Of a stretch of 11,904 nucleotides of DNA, positions 1-6,014 are shown piece after piece. The position numbers and the translations under genes are program-made. This DNA comes from Pseudomonadota bacterium (lineage in GTDB: Bacteria > Pseudomonadota > Gammaproteobacteria > Xanthomonadales > Xanthomonadaceae), in the NCBI GenBank assembly GCA_023453655.1, contig JAEXTE010000452.1, forward strand, positions 1 to 11,904, written 5' to 3'. Under the pieces are notes generated by a model. That model was not told the origin of the DNA, did not search any database, and saw only the letters and a program-made list of their open reading frames with translations. Numbering within the stretch: position 1 is the first letter of the stretch; every line of letters starts with the position of its first letter.

Positions 1-600
1 GTGGGAGAGCTGGATGTGCCTGTCCCGGCAGGCTTCGAAGACATGGACACGTTCCTGACTAGCCTCGATGCGCGTCTGGGCGGCCTGCACCTGGCCCGCC
101 GCGAGCCCGTCAACCAGAGCGTTCGCCATGGATCACAGACATCGGGTCGTCTTTTCGGCCGACGCGACCCCTTGCTGGCAGCAACCGAGGCGTCGCTACG
201 GCAGGCGGTGCAAGGCTGACTGCAGACATTGCCGGACGATGCGTCCCACCCATTCCTGCGCCGCCGTAGCCTAGGCGTGCGTTTCGTCGGCTCATGGTCC
301 GTGCGGCTGCGCGCCTCGGGGCGCCATTCGAACCATATCCATACCGAGGGTTGGGCCAGTTCGGCGTTCTACGTGGCACTGCCGTCTTCGGTGCGCAACG
401 CGGGCGGCCACGACCGGGCCGGCTGGCTGCAATTGGGCCAGCCCCTGGAGGAGCTCGGGCTGGACCTCGGCCCCCGGCGCCTGGTGCGCCCGAGGCCGGG
501 ACGGCTCGTCCTGTTTCCGTCCTATTTCTGGCACGGCACCCTGCCTTTCGACGGTCCGGAGCCGCGGGTAACGATCGCCTTCGACATGCAGCCGTCCTGA
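1..600 (+). pseudogene. 2OG-Fe(II) oxygenase-like protein, C-terminal part, interrupted by an in-frame TGA
   Basis: The reading frame enters from outside the window (no stop before position 1) and is closed by TGA at 217-219. It then continues in the same frame to a TGA at 598-600. Both halves read as one domain of the putative 2OG-Fe(II) oxygenase family (PF13759-like). Before the stop there is NQSVRHGSQTSG (codons 38-49). After it come DDASHPFLRRR, RFVGSWSVRLR, the His-rich HSNHIHTEGW (His at 325, 334 and 340), AFYVALP, GRLVLFPSYFWHGT (distal His 532-534) and EPRVTIAF (Arg 565-567, the usual 2-oxoglutarate-binding position). Such enzymes would oxidise a substrate using Fe(II), O2 and 2-oxoglutarate; the substrate is unknown, and many relatives carry N-terminal TPRs, which would lie outside this window. 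The second half could only restart from weak codons such as TTG 229 and would lack the front of the domain. A base-call error at 217-219 would turn this back into an intact gene. Confidence 0.72.
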
Positions 601-611
601 ACCCCGGCGCG

Positions 612-640
612 TGGAAACACCGGGGCAGGTGTGCTAGAAG
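612..640 (+). promoter_or_regulatory. Predicted sigma70-type promoter for the small exported protein
   Basis: TGGAAA (612-617) and TAGAAG (635-640) are separated by 17 bp; each matches the consensus at four of six positions. Transcription would start near 647, leaving a leader of about 80 nt before the ATG at 730. This is a pattern-only prediction in GC-rich DNA. It also argues against translation starting at GTG 631, which lies just upstream of the -10 element. Confidence 0.4.
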
Positions 641-644
641 TGGG

Positions 645-658
645 CCGCAGGCCTGCGG
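645..658. repeat. 14-bp perfect palindrome at the predicted transcription start
   Basis: CCGCAGGCCTGCGG is its own reverse complement. It lies immediately downstream of the predicted -10 element at 635-640, so it spans the likely transcription start, where a repressor operator could sit. A perfect 14-bp palindrome is expected roughly once in a GC-rich window of this size, so it may be chance. Confidence 0.3.
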
Positions 659-729
659 GCCATGCGTTCGTCGAGGGCCGGCAAGCGGGTTCGGCGAGCG
701 GACGTCGTCACCTTCGAACCGGACCGATC

Positions 730-1014
730 ATGAAAGCTTCCCTGACCACCGCCGGCGTGCTGCTTGTCCTCGCTGCCGGAAGCCATGCGCAGACGACTGC
801 CCAGACCGGGCCCGCGCCGACGGCCACCGCCGCGACCGCTACCGCCGAGAACGACGAGCCCGAACGAAAGGTCTGCAAGTACGTGGTGCAGACCGGCAGC
901 CGCATGGGCCGCAAGATCTGCCACAGCAAGGCCTACTGGGACGAGATGGAGCGGGCGGCCAAGGACAAGATGCGGGAGATCGACAGCCAGCCGATCCCGG
1001 TCAAGTCCGGCTGA
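730..1014 (+). CDS. Small exported two-cysteine protein, function unknown
   Basis: This is a 94-aa protein with a classical signal peptide: MKAS, a hydrophobic stretch (TAGVLLVLAAG) and a likely cleavage after SHA at residue 19. The mature part starts with a Thr/Ala-rich low-complexity linker (about residues 20-43). A compact charged domain follows, with two cysteines in the arrangement VCKYVVQTGSRMGRKICHS, then an aromatic/helical tail (AYWDEMERAAKDKMREID). The Cys pair probably forms a disulfide in the periplasm. I recognise this only as a type of small hypothetical protein seen in Xanthomonadaceae and sphingomonads and know no proven function. The ATG at 730 was chosen because it begins the signal peptide; the in-frame GTG at 631 would add 33 residues that hide it. 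The gene follows the oxygenase remnant by 129 bp and converges on the sulfotransferase gene with 45 bp between stops. The ribosome binding site is weak. Confidence 0.82.
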   Translation: MKASLTTAGVLLVLAAGSHAQTTAQTGPAPTATAATATAENDEPERKVCKYVVQTGSRMGRKICHSKAYWDEMERAAKDKMREIDSQPIPVKSG

Positions 1015-1059
1015 ACTGCATCGGTCCGACTGGGGGACGCGGACCACGCTACAACGTTG

Positions 1060-2688
1060 TCAGTCGCCAGGCAGCAGCCCGGCGGCCTCGAGCCGCGCCG
1101 CCAGGGGGGCCAGCCCGTCGAGATGGCGTCGCGAACTGTTGACCGAACGGCTGTGCACGGGCTCGCGGACCTGCGCGGCGCTGGCCGTGGCGAAGGCCGC
1201 GTCCGCAGGAGCGCTGTCCAGCAGTTCCGGACTCCACCGCAACCCGCACCACTCGACGATCCGTCGCGCCTCGGCCTCGGTGTCGGTCACCAGGTTTTCG
1301 TAGTGCACGTCGAGGATGGCGCCCGGCATGGCCTCGTGCCAGTGCTGCATCATCCTGCGATAGGCCGCGTAGTAGTCGCCCAGCTCCTGCAGATCGTAGG
1401 AAAAGTGGTAGGAGTTGAAGAACAGCGTCTTGAAGATGGCGTAGCAGGTGTCCAGCGGATCGCGCACCAGATGGATGATCCTGGCCTTGGGTAGCGCCTT
1501 CCTGATCGCGCCGCAGTACATGAAGTTGACCGGCATCTTGTCGATGAACCGTTCGCTGCCGCCCGCCGCGTCGCGGGCGCCGCGCATGTAGTCCGCGCCG
1601 AGGCTTGGGAAGTCGATCCCGAGCGAGGCCCGCGCCCCCGGCAGTGGCGCACCCTTGGCCAGCAGGCGCTGAGTGGCCAGGCCGAGCAGGTTGCCGAAGT
1701 CGAGCAGTTCGCCGGCTGATCGGACCTCGCCCGACCGCACCAGCATGCGCTCCACCAGCGTCGTGCCCGTGCGCGGCATGCCTACGATGAAGATCGCACC
1801 TTCGCCTTCGTCGCCGCTGCCGTTCCCGGCCGGCACCGCCATCGCCGCCGGCGTGTATGCGGCGCACATCTCCTCGAGCGAGGCGAGTTCCGAGGGCAGG
1901 TCGTACTTCAGCGTGCCGCGCTTGCAGGCGGCGGCCGACAGCAGCGCCTGGAAGGCCTCGCCGTGCCGGCCCAGGTCTTCCAGTTCCTTCGCGAGCGCAT
2001 AGCGCGCGGAGGCCTCGTTGGCCGAATTGGCGAAGCCGGCGGCGAGCTTGGCCTCGATGTCGGCGACATGGTTGCGATCCGGCGTCTGGCGACGCAGCGT
2101 GGAGCGCAGGTAGAGCGCGTGGCCGCCCTTCGGATCCGCCTCAAGCAATGCATCGAGGTTGCGCTCGGCGTCGTCGAAGGCGCCGGTGAAGAACTGGGCG
2201 ACGGCCAGATCGTAGAGCAGCGGCGGATGCCGGCCCATCGAGCACAGCGCCTGCTCGAACAGCGTGATCGCCTGGTCGGGTCGGTTGCAGTTGCTCAAGA
2301 GGTTGCCGGCCTGCCAGAGCGCTTGGCCGTTGCCGCCGGCCTCGCCGGCCGCCTCCATCGCCAGCGCCGCGGCATCGCTGCGCCTGCGCATCTGCTGCAG
2401 CAGTGCGGCCTTCTTGAGCTTGAGCGCGTAGTGCCCGCCGCTGGCGTCCACCGCGCGGCCGATCATCTCCAGCGCGGAGACAGCCTCCCCGCGGGCGAGG
2501 AACGCTTCGCCGGCGAAGACCAGGACGTGGGCGCTGTCCGGCCAGACTTCGCGCAACCGGCCAGCTAGTGCGGCCGCCTCCGCGCTCCGGCCCTGGCCGA
2601 TCAGCGCGTAGCCCTCCTGCAGTTGCCTGGCGAGGACGGCGGCGGCATTGGGCACGGGAGACTGGGACGAGGTCATGGGCAGAGACAT
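1060..2688 (-). CDS. TPR-repeat sulfotransferase (PAPS-dependent)
   Basis: This is a 542-aa cytoplasmic fusion. Residues about 20-265 form degenerate tetratricopeptide repeats (helix pairs such as EGYALIGQGRSAEAAALA and YDLAVAQFFTGAFDDAE). Residues about 295-530 form a sulfotransferase domain. The 5'-phosphosulfate loop is IFIVGMPRTGTTLVERML (GMPRTGTT at 303-310). It is followed by FIDKMPVNF (DKMP 383-386) and the 3'-phosphate-binding segment IIHLVRDPLDTCYAIF (R409, D410, P411), then HYENLV and a C-terminal AQVREPVHSRSV motif. The family transfers sulfate from PAPS to a hydroxyl or amine; the TPRs probably hold a protein or peptide partner, but no substrate can be read from the sequence. At the position where classical sulfotransferases have the phosphate-binding Ser, this protein has Ala417 by my hand alignment. 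Start choice is uncertain: ATG 2748 would add 20 residues but lies upstream of the predicted promoter, and ATG 2676 is also possible; none has a good ribosome binding site. TonB receptor 1 ends 189 bp upstream behind its own terminator, so the two are probably separate transcripts. Confidence 0.9.
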   Translation of the reverse strand: MSLPMTSSQSPVPNAAAVLARQLQEGYALIGQGRSAEAAALAGRLREVWPDSAHVLVFAGEAFLARGEAVSALEMIGRAVDASGGHYALKLKKAALLQQMRRRSDAAALAMEAAGEAGGNGQALWQAGNLLSNCNRPDQAITLFEQALCSMGRHPPLLYDLAVAQFFTGAFDDAERNLDALLEADPKGGHALYLRSTLRRQTPDRNHVADIEAKLAAGFANSANEASARYALAKELEDLGRHGEAFQALLSAAACKRGTLKYDLPSELASLEEMCAAYTPAAMAVPAGNGSGDEGEGAIFIVGMPRTGTTLVERMLVRSGEVRSAGELLDFGNLLGLATQRLLAKGAPLPGARASLGIDFPSLGADYMRGARDAAGGSERFIDKMPVNFMYCGAIRKALPKARIIHLVRDPLDTCYAIFKTLFFNSYHFSYDLQELGDYYAAYRRMMQHWHEAMPGAILDVHYENLVTDTEAEARRIVEWCGLRWSPELLDSAPADAAFATASAAQVREPVHSRSVNSSRRHLDGLAPLAARLEAAGLLPGD

Positions 2689-2715
2689 GCTCGGGACGGG
2701 AACGATGCGGGATCC

Positions 2716-2745
2716 ATCGTAGCCGCAACCGCGGCGGCCTGTCGC
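2716..2745 (-). promoter_or_regulatory. Predicted promoter of the TPR-sulfotransferase gene
   Basis: Read on the minus strand, GCGACA (2740-2745) and TACGAT (2716-2721) are 18 bp apart; each shares four of six bases with the sigma70 consensus. Transcription would begin near 2709, just upstream of ATG 2688. The site lies between the terminator of TonB receptor 1 and this gene, so it gives the sulfotransferase an independent transcript. Pattern-only call. Confidence 0.4.
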
Positions 2746-2826
2746 CATCCTGGAAGCGTGTCGCCAACGGCCTTTACGTCTGGCGGAGGACCCGCGGTGG
2801 CAACGGCCCCGCCGAACGGAGCGGGC

Positions 2827-2856
2827 AAAAAAACGCGGCGGGCCGAAGCCCGCCGC
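2827..2856 (-). terminator. Intrinsic terminator of TonB-dependent receptor 1
   Basis: On the minus strand a perfect 9-bp GC stem, GCGGCGGGC with GCCCGCCGC, closes a UUCG tetraloop and is followed after one G by seven T. It begins 21 nt after the receptor stop codon and is a textbook Rho-independent terminator. It separates the receptor from the downstream sulfotransferase gene. Confidence 0.93.
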
Positions 2857-2877
2857 CTTGCCACGCTCGTCGCTGGA

Positions 2878-5733
2878 TCAGAACTTGAAGTTGACGCTGG
2901 TGAAGATGTAGCGGCCGGCCTGGTCGTAGCCGCCGATCGCATTGCCGTTCAGCGGGCCAAGGCCGCCACCGATCATTGGCGGCTCCTTGTCGAGAACGTT
3001 GTTCACGCCAATGGTCCAGGTCGCGTAGTCGCCGATGTCCACCGAACCTGACACGTCGAGGAAATCGTACGCTTCGACCTTGCCGTCGTCCCGGAGGAAG
3101 ATATCGCCCGTCAGCGGCGTGCCGTCGACGTCCTCGTAGTCCATCTCGCCGATGTGGCGCCAGCGCAGGCCGACCGTATACCGGTCGAACGCGTAACGCG
3201 CCGAGGCGATGTGGCGCCACTTGGGCGTCGCGCAGCTGGCGTTGATCAGGCCTTCGCACCCGTACGTCGCGGAGTCGTCGCCGGGGACCGGCGCATATTC
3301 CTTGTCGAGGATGTAATTGCCCGCGAAGGTCGTGGTCAGCCGGCCATTGCCCAGCGCAAACCCGTAGGCGGCGCTGAAGTCGAGGCCGCGGAACCGGCGG
3401 CCGCCGTAGTTGCCGTTGGTGTTGATCACCATGCCGGACGAGTTCGGGTCGCTGCCGCGGAACAGGTCGAGCGTGGCGGCGTTACGACGGATCAGCGAGC
3501 ACATCGCGTCCTGGCCACCCGCGCACAGGTCGATGATGGTGCGCGCGCCGATCGTGCTGATCGCATTCTCCAGCTTGATGTCGTAGTAATCGATCGCCAG
3601 GTCCAGGTTGTCGATCGGCGACGCGGTAAAGCCGACCGTCCAGGTTTCGGCCTCTTCCGGCTCGAGATTCGGATTGCCGCCGATGAACTGGTTGTACTGG
3701 CTGGCTGCGTTGGCCGCGATCGTGCCGTAGCGGTCCACCGGCACGCCGGTGCGGGCGCACTCGGCTGCGCTGAACTCCGGCGTCGGGCCGGCGCAGGGGT
3801 CGTCGCCCGCCCACAACGCGATCTGGTTGTCCAGGTAAAGTTCGCCGATGTTCGGTGCGCGGATCGCACGGTTGAAGCCGGTACGGAAGCGGAAGCGATC
3901 GTCGGCGAAACCGGCGCCGAGCGCGACCTTGAACGTATCTACTTCGCCGGAGGTGCTGTAGTCGGAGAACCGGTAGGCCAGTTCGAGGTCGAGACGGCTG
4001 AGCGCGCCGGCGTCCACGGCCAGGGGAATCTTGCTCTCGAAGAACACTTCTTCGACCCGCAGCTCGCCGGCCAGGTTCGTGGTCGGTCCACCCAGGCCGG
4101 TGAAGTTGCCGGTCTGCATGTTGGAATCGGCGACGCGCTCGTACTGCTCCTTGCGCCACTCGTAGCCGACCACGAGGCCGACGTTCTCGCCATTCGCCCA
4201 CGGCAGGCCGAAGCCGAGGTCGCCGCTGGCGAACGCGGTGAAGTCCATCATGCGGGTTGCATAGTTGACGACACCCACGCCCTGCAGGGCCTCCGCCTGC
4301 TCGGGGGTGATGGAGTCCGTCCACACCTCGTACGGGATACAGCCGTCGAACGAACCTGAGGGACAACCGAGCAGCGCGTCGCGCACCCGGGTGGTCACGA
4401 AGTCGTTGAAGTTCTCGTTGCGCGAGATCGAACGGCCGTAGGTGAACGCGGCGTCGTACGACCAGTTGTCGTTGATGAGACCACCCAAGCCCGTGGTGAA
4501 GCTGAAGTTGGTGGCGTCATAGCCCGAGACGCGCGGGCCGCCCTCGACGTTGCGCTTGGCCACGTAGACGGTGAACTCGTCGTCGGTGATTCCCAGGTCG
4601 GCGCACATCGTGCCGATCACGGAGGTACCGCAGTCGACGGTGATATCGGTGAAGAAGGCACCGGACGGAGCGATCTGGGTCTTCGTCTTGCGGTTGACGA
4701 ACATCGCTTCCATGTAGGGCTGGAAGTGCTCGTTGATCTCGTATTTCAGGTTGAAGCCTGCGGTAATGCGTGTATCCGGGCGCTGGTAATAGTTGATGGG
4801 CGCGTAGTTGTAGATGTTGATCGCATCGGGGACGGACCAGGCACCCGATGCGGAGGGCAGCACGTAGCTATAGAACCCCGACTCGGGCGCCACGACGTAG
4901 AAATTGGCCGGGTCCGCGGTACCGGAGCCGCCGCAGCTGGTGCCGGTGGCGTTCAGGGCGCAGGAGGAATAGTCGCGATCGCCCTGCATCAGCGCTTTGT
5001 TCTCGCGCCAGGTGACCCAGCCCATCGCATGGCCGCCGTCGCCGAAGCTGCGGCCGATGGCGAAGTCGATGTTGCGGGAGATGCCGTCGAACCCCGAATC
5101 GCCGGTCGGGTAGTCGAAGTCCCGTGCATCCATCAGGCCCTGGATGTACTTGTTGTCGTTGTTGTGCTGGTAGGCCGAATAGCCGGCGTTGACGCTGACG
5201 CCTTCGAACTGGTCGTCGAGGATGAAGTTGACCACGCCCGCGATGGCGTCCGAACCGTACACCGCCGAGGCGCCGCCGGTCAGCACGTCCACGCGCTTGA
5301 TCAGTGCGGCCGGAACGATGCTGATGTCGGGGGTTTCGTTCGCACCCTTGGGGATGCGGCGACCATTGAGCAGGGTCAGCGTGCGCTCTACGCCGAGGCC
5401 GCGCAGGTCGACGGTGGCGTAGGTGCCCGCGCCGTTGTTGATGAAGTTGTCGAAGCTCAGGTCGAGCTGCGGATACTGGTTGACCAGGTCTTCGACCGTC
5501 GTGGCGCCGGCGAACCGGAATTCTTCGGCATTGATCTCGACCACCGGACTCGTGGCGGTCATCGTTTGGCTCTTGATGCGGCTGCCGGTGACCGTGATGG
5601 TGTCGAGCTGCTTGGCAGCCTCGCCACTCTCGGACTGGGCTGCGTCCTGCGCCGCGGCGGAACCGGCGAAGACAGCGGTGACCGCGATGGAAAGTGCAAT
5701 TGCGTCGCGGAGCTTGTTTCTCTTCAGTCTCAT
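2878..5733 (-). CDS. TonB-dependent outer-membrane receptor 1
   Basis: This 951-aa protein has a signal peptide at residues 1-28 (basic MRLKRNKLRD, hydrophobic core, cleavage after SAAA). Next is the LDTITVTGSRI segment (43-53) typical of these receptors. A plug domain follows, with VDLRGLGVERTLTLLNGRRI (108-127) and the hallmark GGASAVYGSDAIAGVVNFIL (153-172). The rest is a 22-strand-type barrel (about 180-951) with the NPNLEPEEAETWTVGF motif at 687-702. The C-terminus, SVNFKF, ends in Phe as needed for outer-membrane insertion. It would import a substrate across the outer membrane using TonB-ExbBD energy. No STN signalling or carboxypeptidase-like N-terminal domain is present, so neither sigma-factor signalling nor a substrate is suggested. 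Exactly 12 cysteines occur as six close pairs (258/267, 368/377, 457/465, 647/659, 737/745, 826/834), which suggests disulfide-locked extracellular loops. ATG 5733 follows a strong GGAGAGAGAG ribosome binding site at 5734-5743. It is transcribed alone, with its own promoter and terminator. Confidence 0.96.
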   Translation of the reverse strand: MRLKRNKLRDAIALSIAVTAVFAGSAAAQDAAQSESGEAAKQLDTITVTGSRIKSQTMTATSPVVEINAEEFRFAGATTVEDLVNQYPQLDLSFDNFINNGAGTYATVDLRGLGVERTLTLLNGRRIPKGANETPDISIVPAALIKRVDVLTGGASAVYGSDAIAGVVNFILDDQFEGVSVNAGYSAYQHNNDNKYIQGLMDARDFDYPTGDSGFDGISRNIDFAIGRSFGDGGHAMGWVTWRENKALMQGDRDYSSCALNATGTSCGGSGTADPANFYVVAPESGFYSYVLPSASGAWSVPDAINIYNYAPINYYQRPDTRITAGFNLKYEINEHFQPYMEAMFVNRKTKTQIAPSGAFFTDITVDCGTSVIGTMCADLGITDDEFTVYVAKRNVEGGPRVSGYDATNFSFTTGLGGLINDNWSYDAAFTYGRSISRNENFNDFVTTRVRDALLGCPSGSFDGCIPYEVWTDSITPEQAEALQGVGVVNYATRMMDFTAFASGDLGFGLPWANGENVGLVVGYEWRKEQYERVADSNMQTGNFTGLGGPTTNLAGELRVEEVFFESKIPLAVDAGALSRLDLELAYRFSDYSTSGEVDTFKVALGAGFADDRFRFRTGFNRAIRAPNIGELYLDNQIALWAGDDPCAGPTPEFSAAECARTGVPVDRYGTIAANAASQYNQFIGGNPNLEPEEAETWTVGFTASPIDNLDLAIDYYDIKLENAISTIGARTIIDLCAGGQDAMCSLIRRNAATLDLFRGSDPNSSGMVINTNGNYGGRRFRGLDFSAAYGFALGNGRLTTTFAGNYILDKEYAPVPGDDSATYGCEGLINASCATPKWRHIASARYAFDRYTVGLRWRHIGEMDYEDVDGTPLTGDIFLRDDGKVEAYDFLDVSGSVDIGDYATWTIGVNNVLDKEPPMIGGGLGPLNGNAIGGYDQAGRYIFTSVNFKF

Positions 5734-5811
5734 CTCTCTCTCCAGTGACCTTGCGGTGGGACCTAGCCGACGGAGTCAAGAAAGACGCCAAAAACGGCTG
5801 GGTTGCAGCCG

Positions 5812-5840
5812 ATACTAGCGGGGTAGAGAGGAGAATTAAA
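5812..5840 (-). promoter_or_regulatory. Predicted promoter of TonB-dependent receptor 1
   Basis: On the minus strand TTTAAT (5835-5840) and TAGTAT (5812-5817) are separated by exactly 17 bp. The same two hexamers with the same spacing precede receptor 2 (9123-9151), which is the main support, because neither hexamer is a strong consensus match. The transcript would start near 5805, giving a leader of about 70 nt to the GGAGAGAGAG ribosome binding site. The leader begins with a segment (plus strand 5801-5817) identical at 16 of 17 positions to the one at receptor 2. Confidence 0.62.
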
Positions 5841-5868
5841 TAGTCGTTAAATGTTAATTATTGGTTAA
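5834..5868 (-). promoter_or_regulatory. AT-rich upstream element with three GTTAA repeats
   Basis: Just upstream of the receptor 1 promoter, the otherwise GC-rich DNA turns strongly AT-rich. The plus strand holds aattaaaNNgtcgttaa at 5834-5850, shared with receptor 2 at 9145-9161. Three GTTAA units follow at 5846, 5853 and 5864. It could be an UP-element contacted by the polymerase alpha subunit or a regulator site; the sequence does not decide between them. Confidence 0.42.
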
Positions 5869-5962
5869 TGTCTGCGGTAGAGGCCGCATTGGATCAGCAT
5901 TCCCGCCTGCGGATCCCAGATCGAGGCGCTCCTCGCCGCCGCGTTATGTGCTCTCTCCGGGC

Positions 5963-5992
5963 AAAAAAGAACGGCCCCTTTCGGGGCCGTTC
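5963..5992 (-). terminator. Intrinsic terminator of TonB-dependent receptor 2
   Basis: On the minus strand a perfect 10-bp stem, GAACGGCCCC with GGGGCCGTTC, closes a GAAA tetraloop and is followed by six T. It starts 22 nt after the receptor 2 stop codon. It ends that transcript before the receptor 1 promoter region, so the two receptors are separate units. Confidence 0.95.
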
Positions 5993-6014
5993 CGGTACTG
6001 CGTCTGCGGATGGA

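Noticed and set aside
602..625. CCCCGG/CCGGGG hairpin after the oxygenase stop as a terminator
   Set aside because: Six-bp stem with a 12-nt loop, no T-run, and overlap with the predicted promoter of the next gene.
631..729. Extended GTG start for the small exported protein
   Set aside because: It would bury the signal peptide, and it starts just upstream of the predicted -10 element.
1023..1060. Possible bidirectional terminator between the convergent genes (GGTCCG/CGGACC stem, plus ACAACGTTGT palindrome)
   Set aside because: The stem is only 6 bp with a 11-nt loop and no T-run; the 10-bp palindrome is within chance expectation.
3154..4359. A 401-codon open frame on the plus strand inside receptor 1
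   Set aside because: Antisense shadow of the receptor with the same compositional bias and no recognisable motif.
2878..5733. Sigma/anti-sigma (FecIR-type) trans-envelope signalling through the receptors
   Set aside because: Neither receptor has an N-terminal STN domain and no sigma or anti-sigma gene is present in the window.
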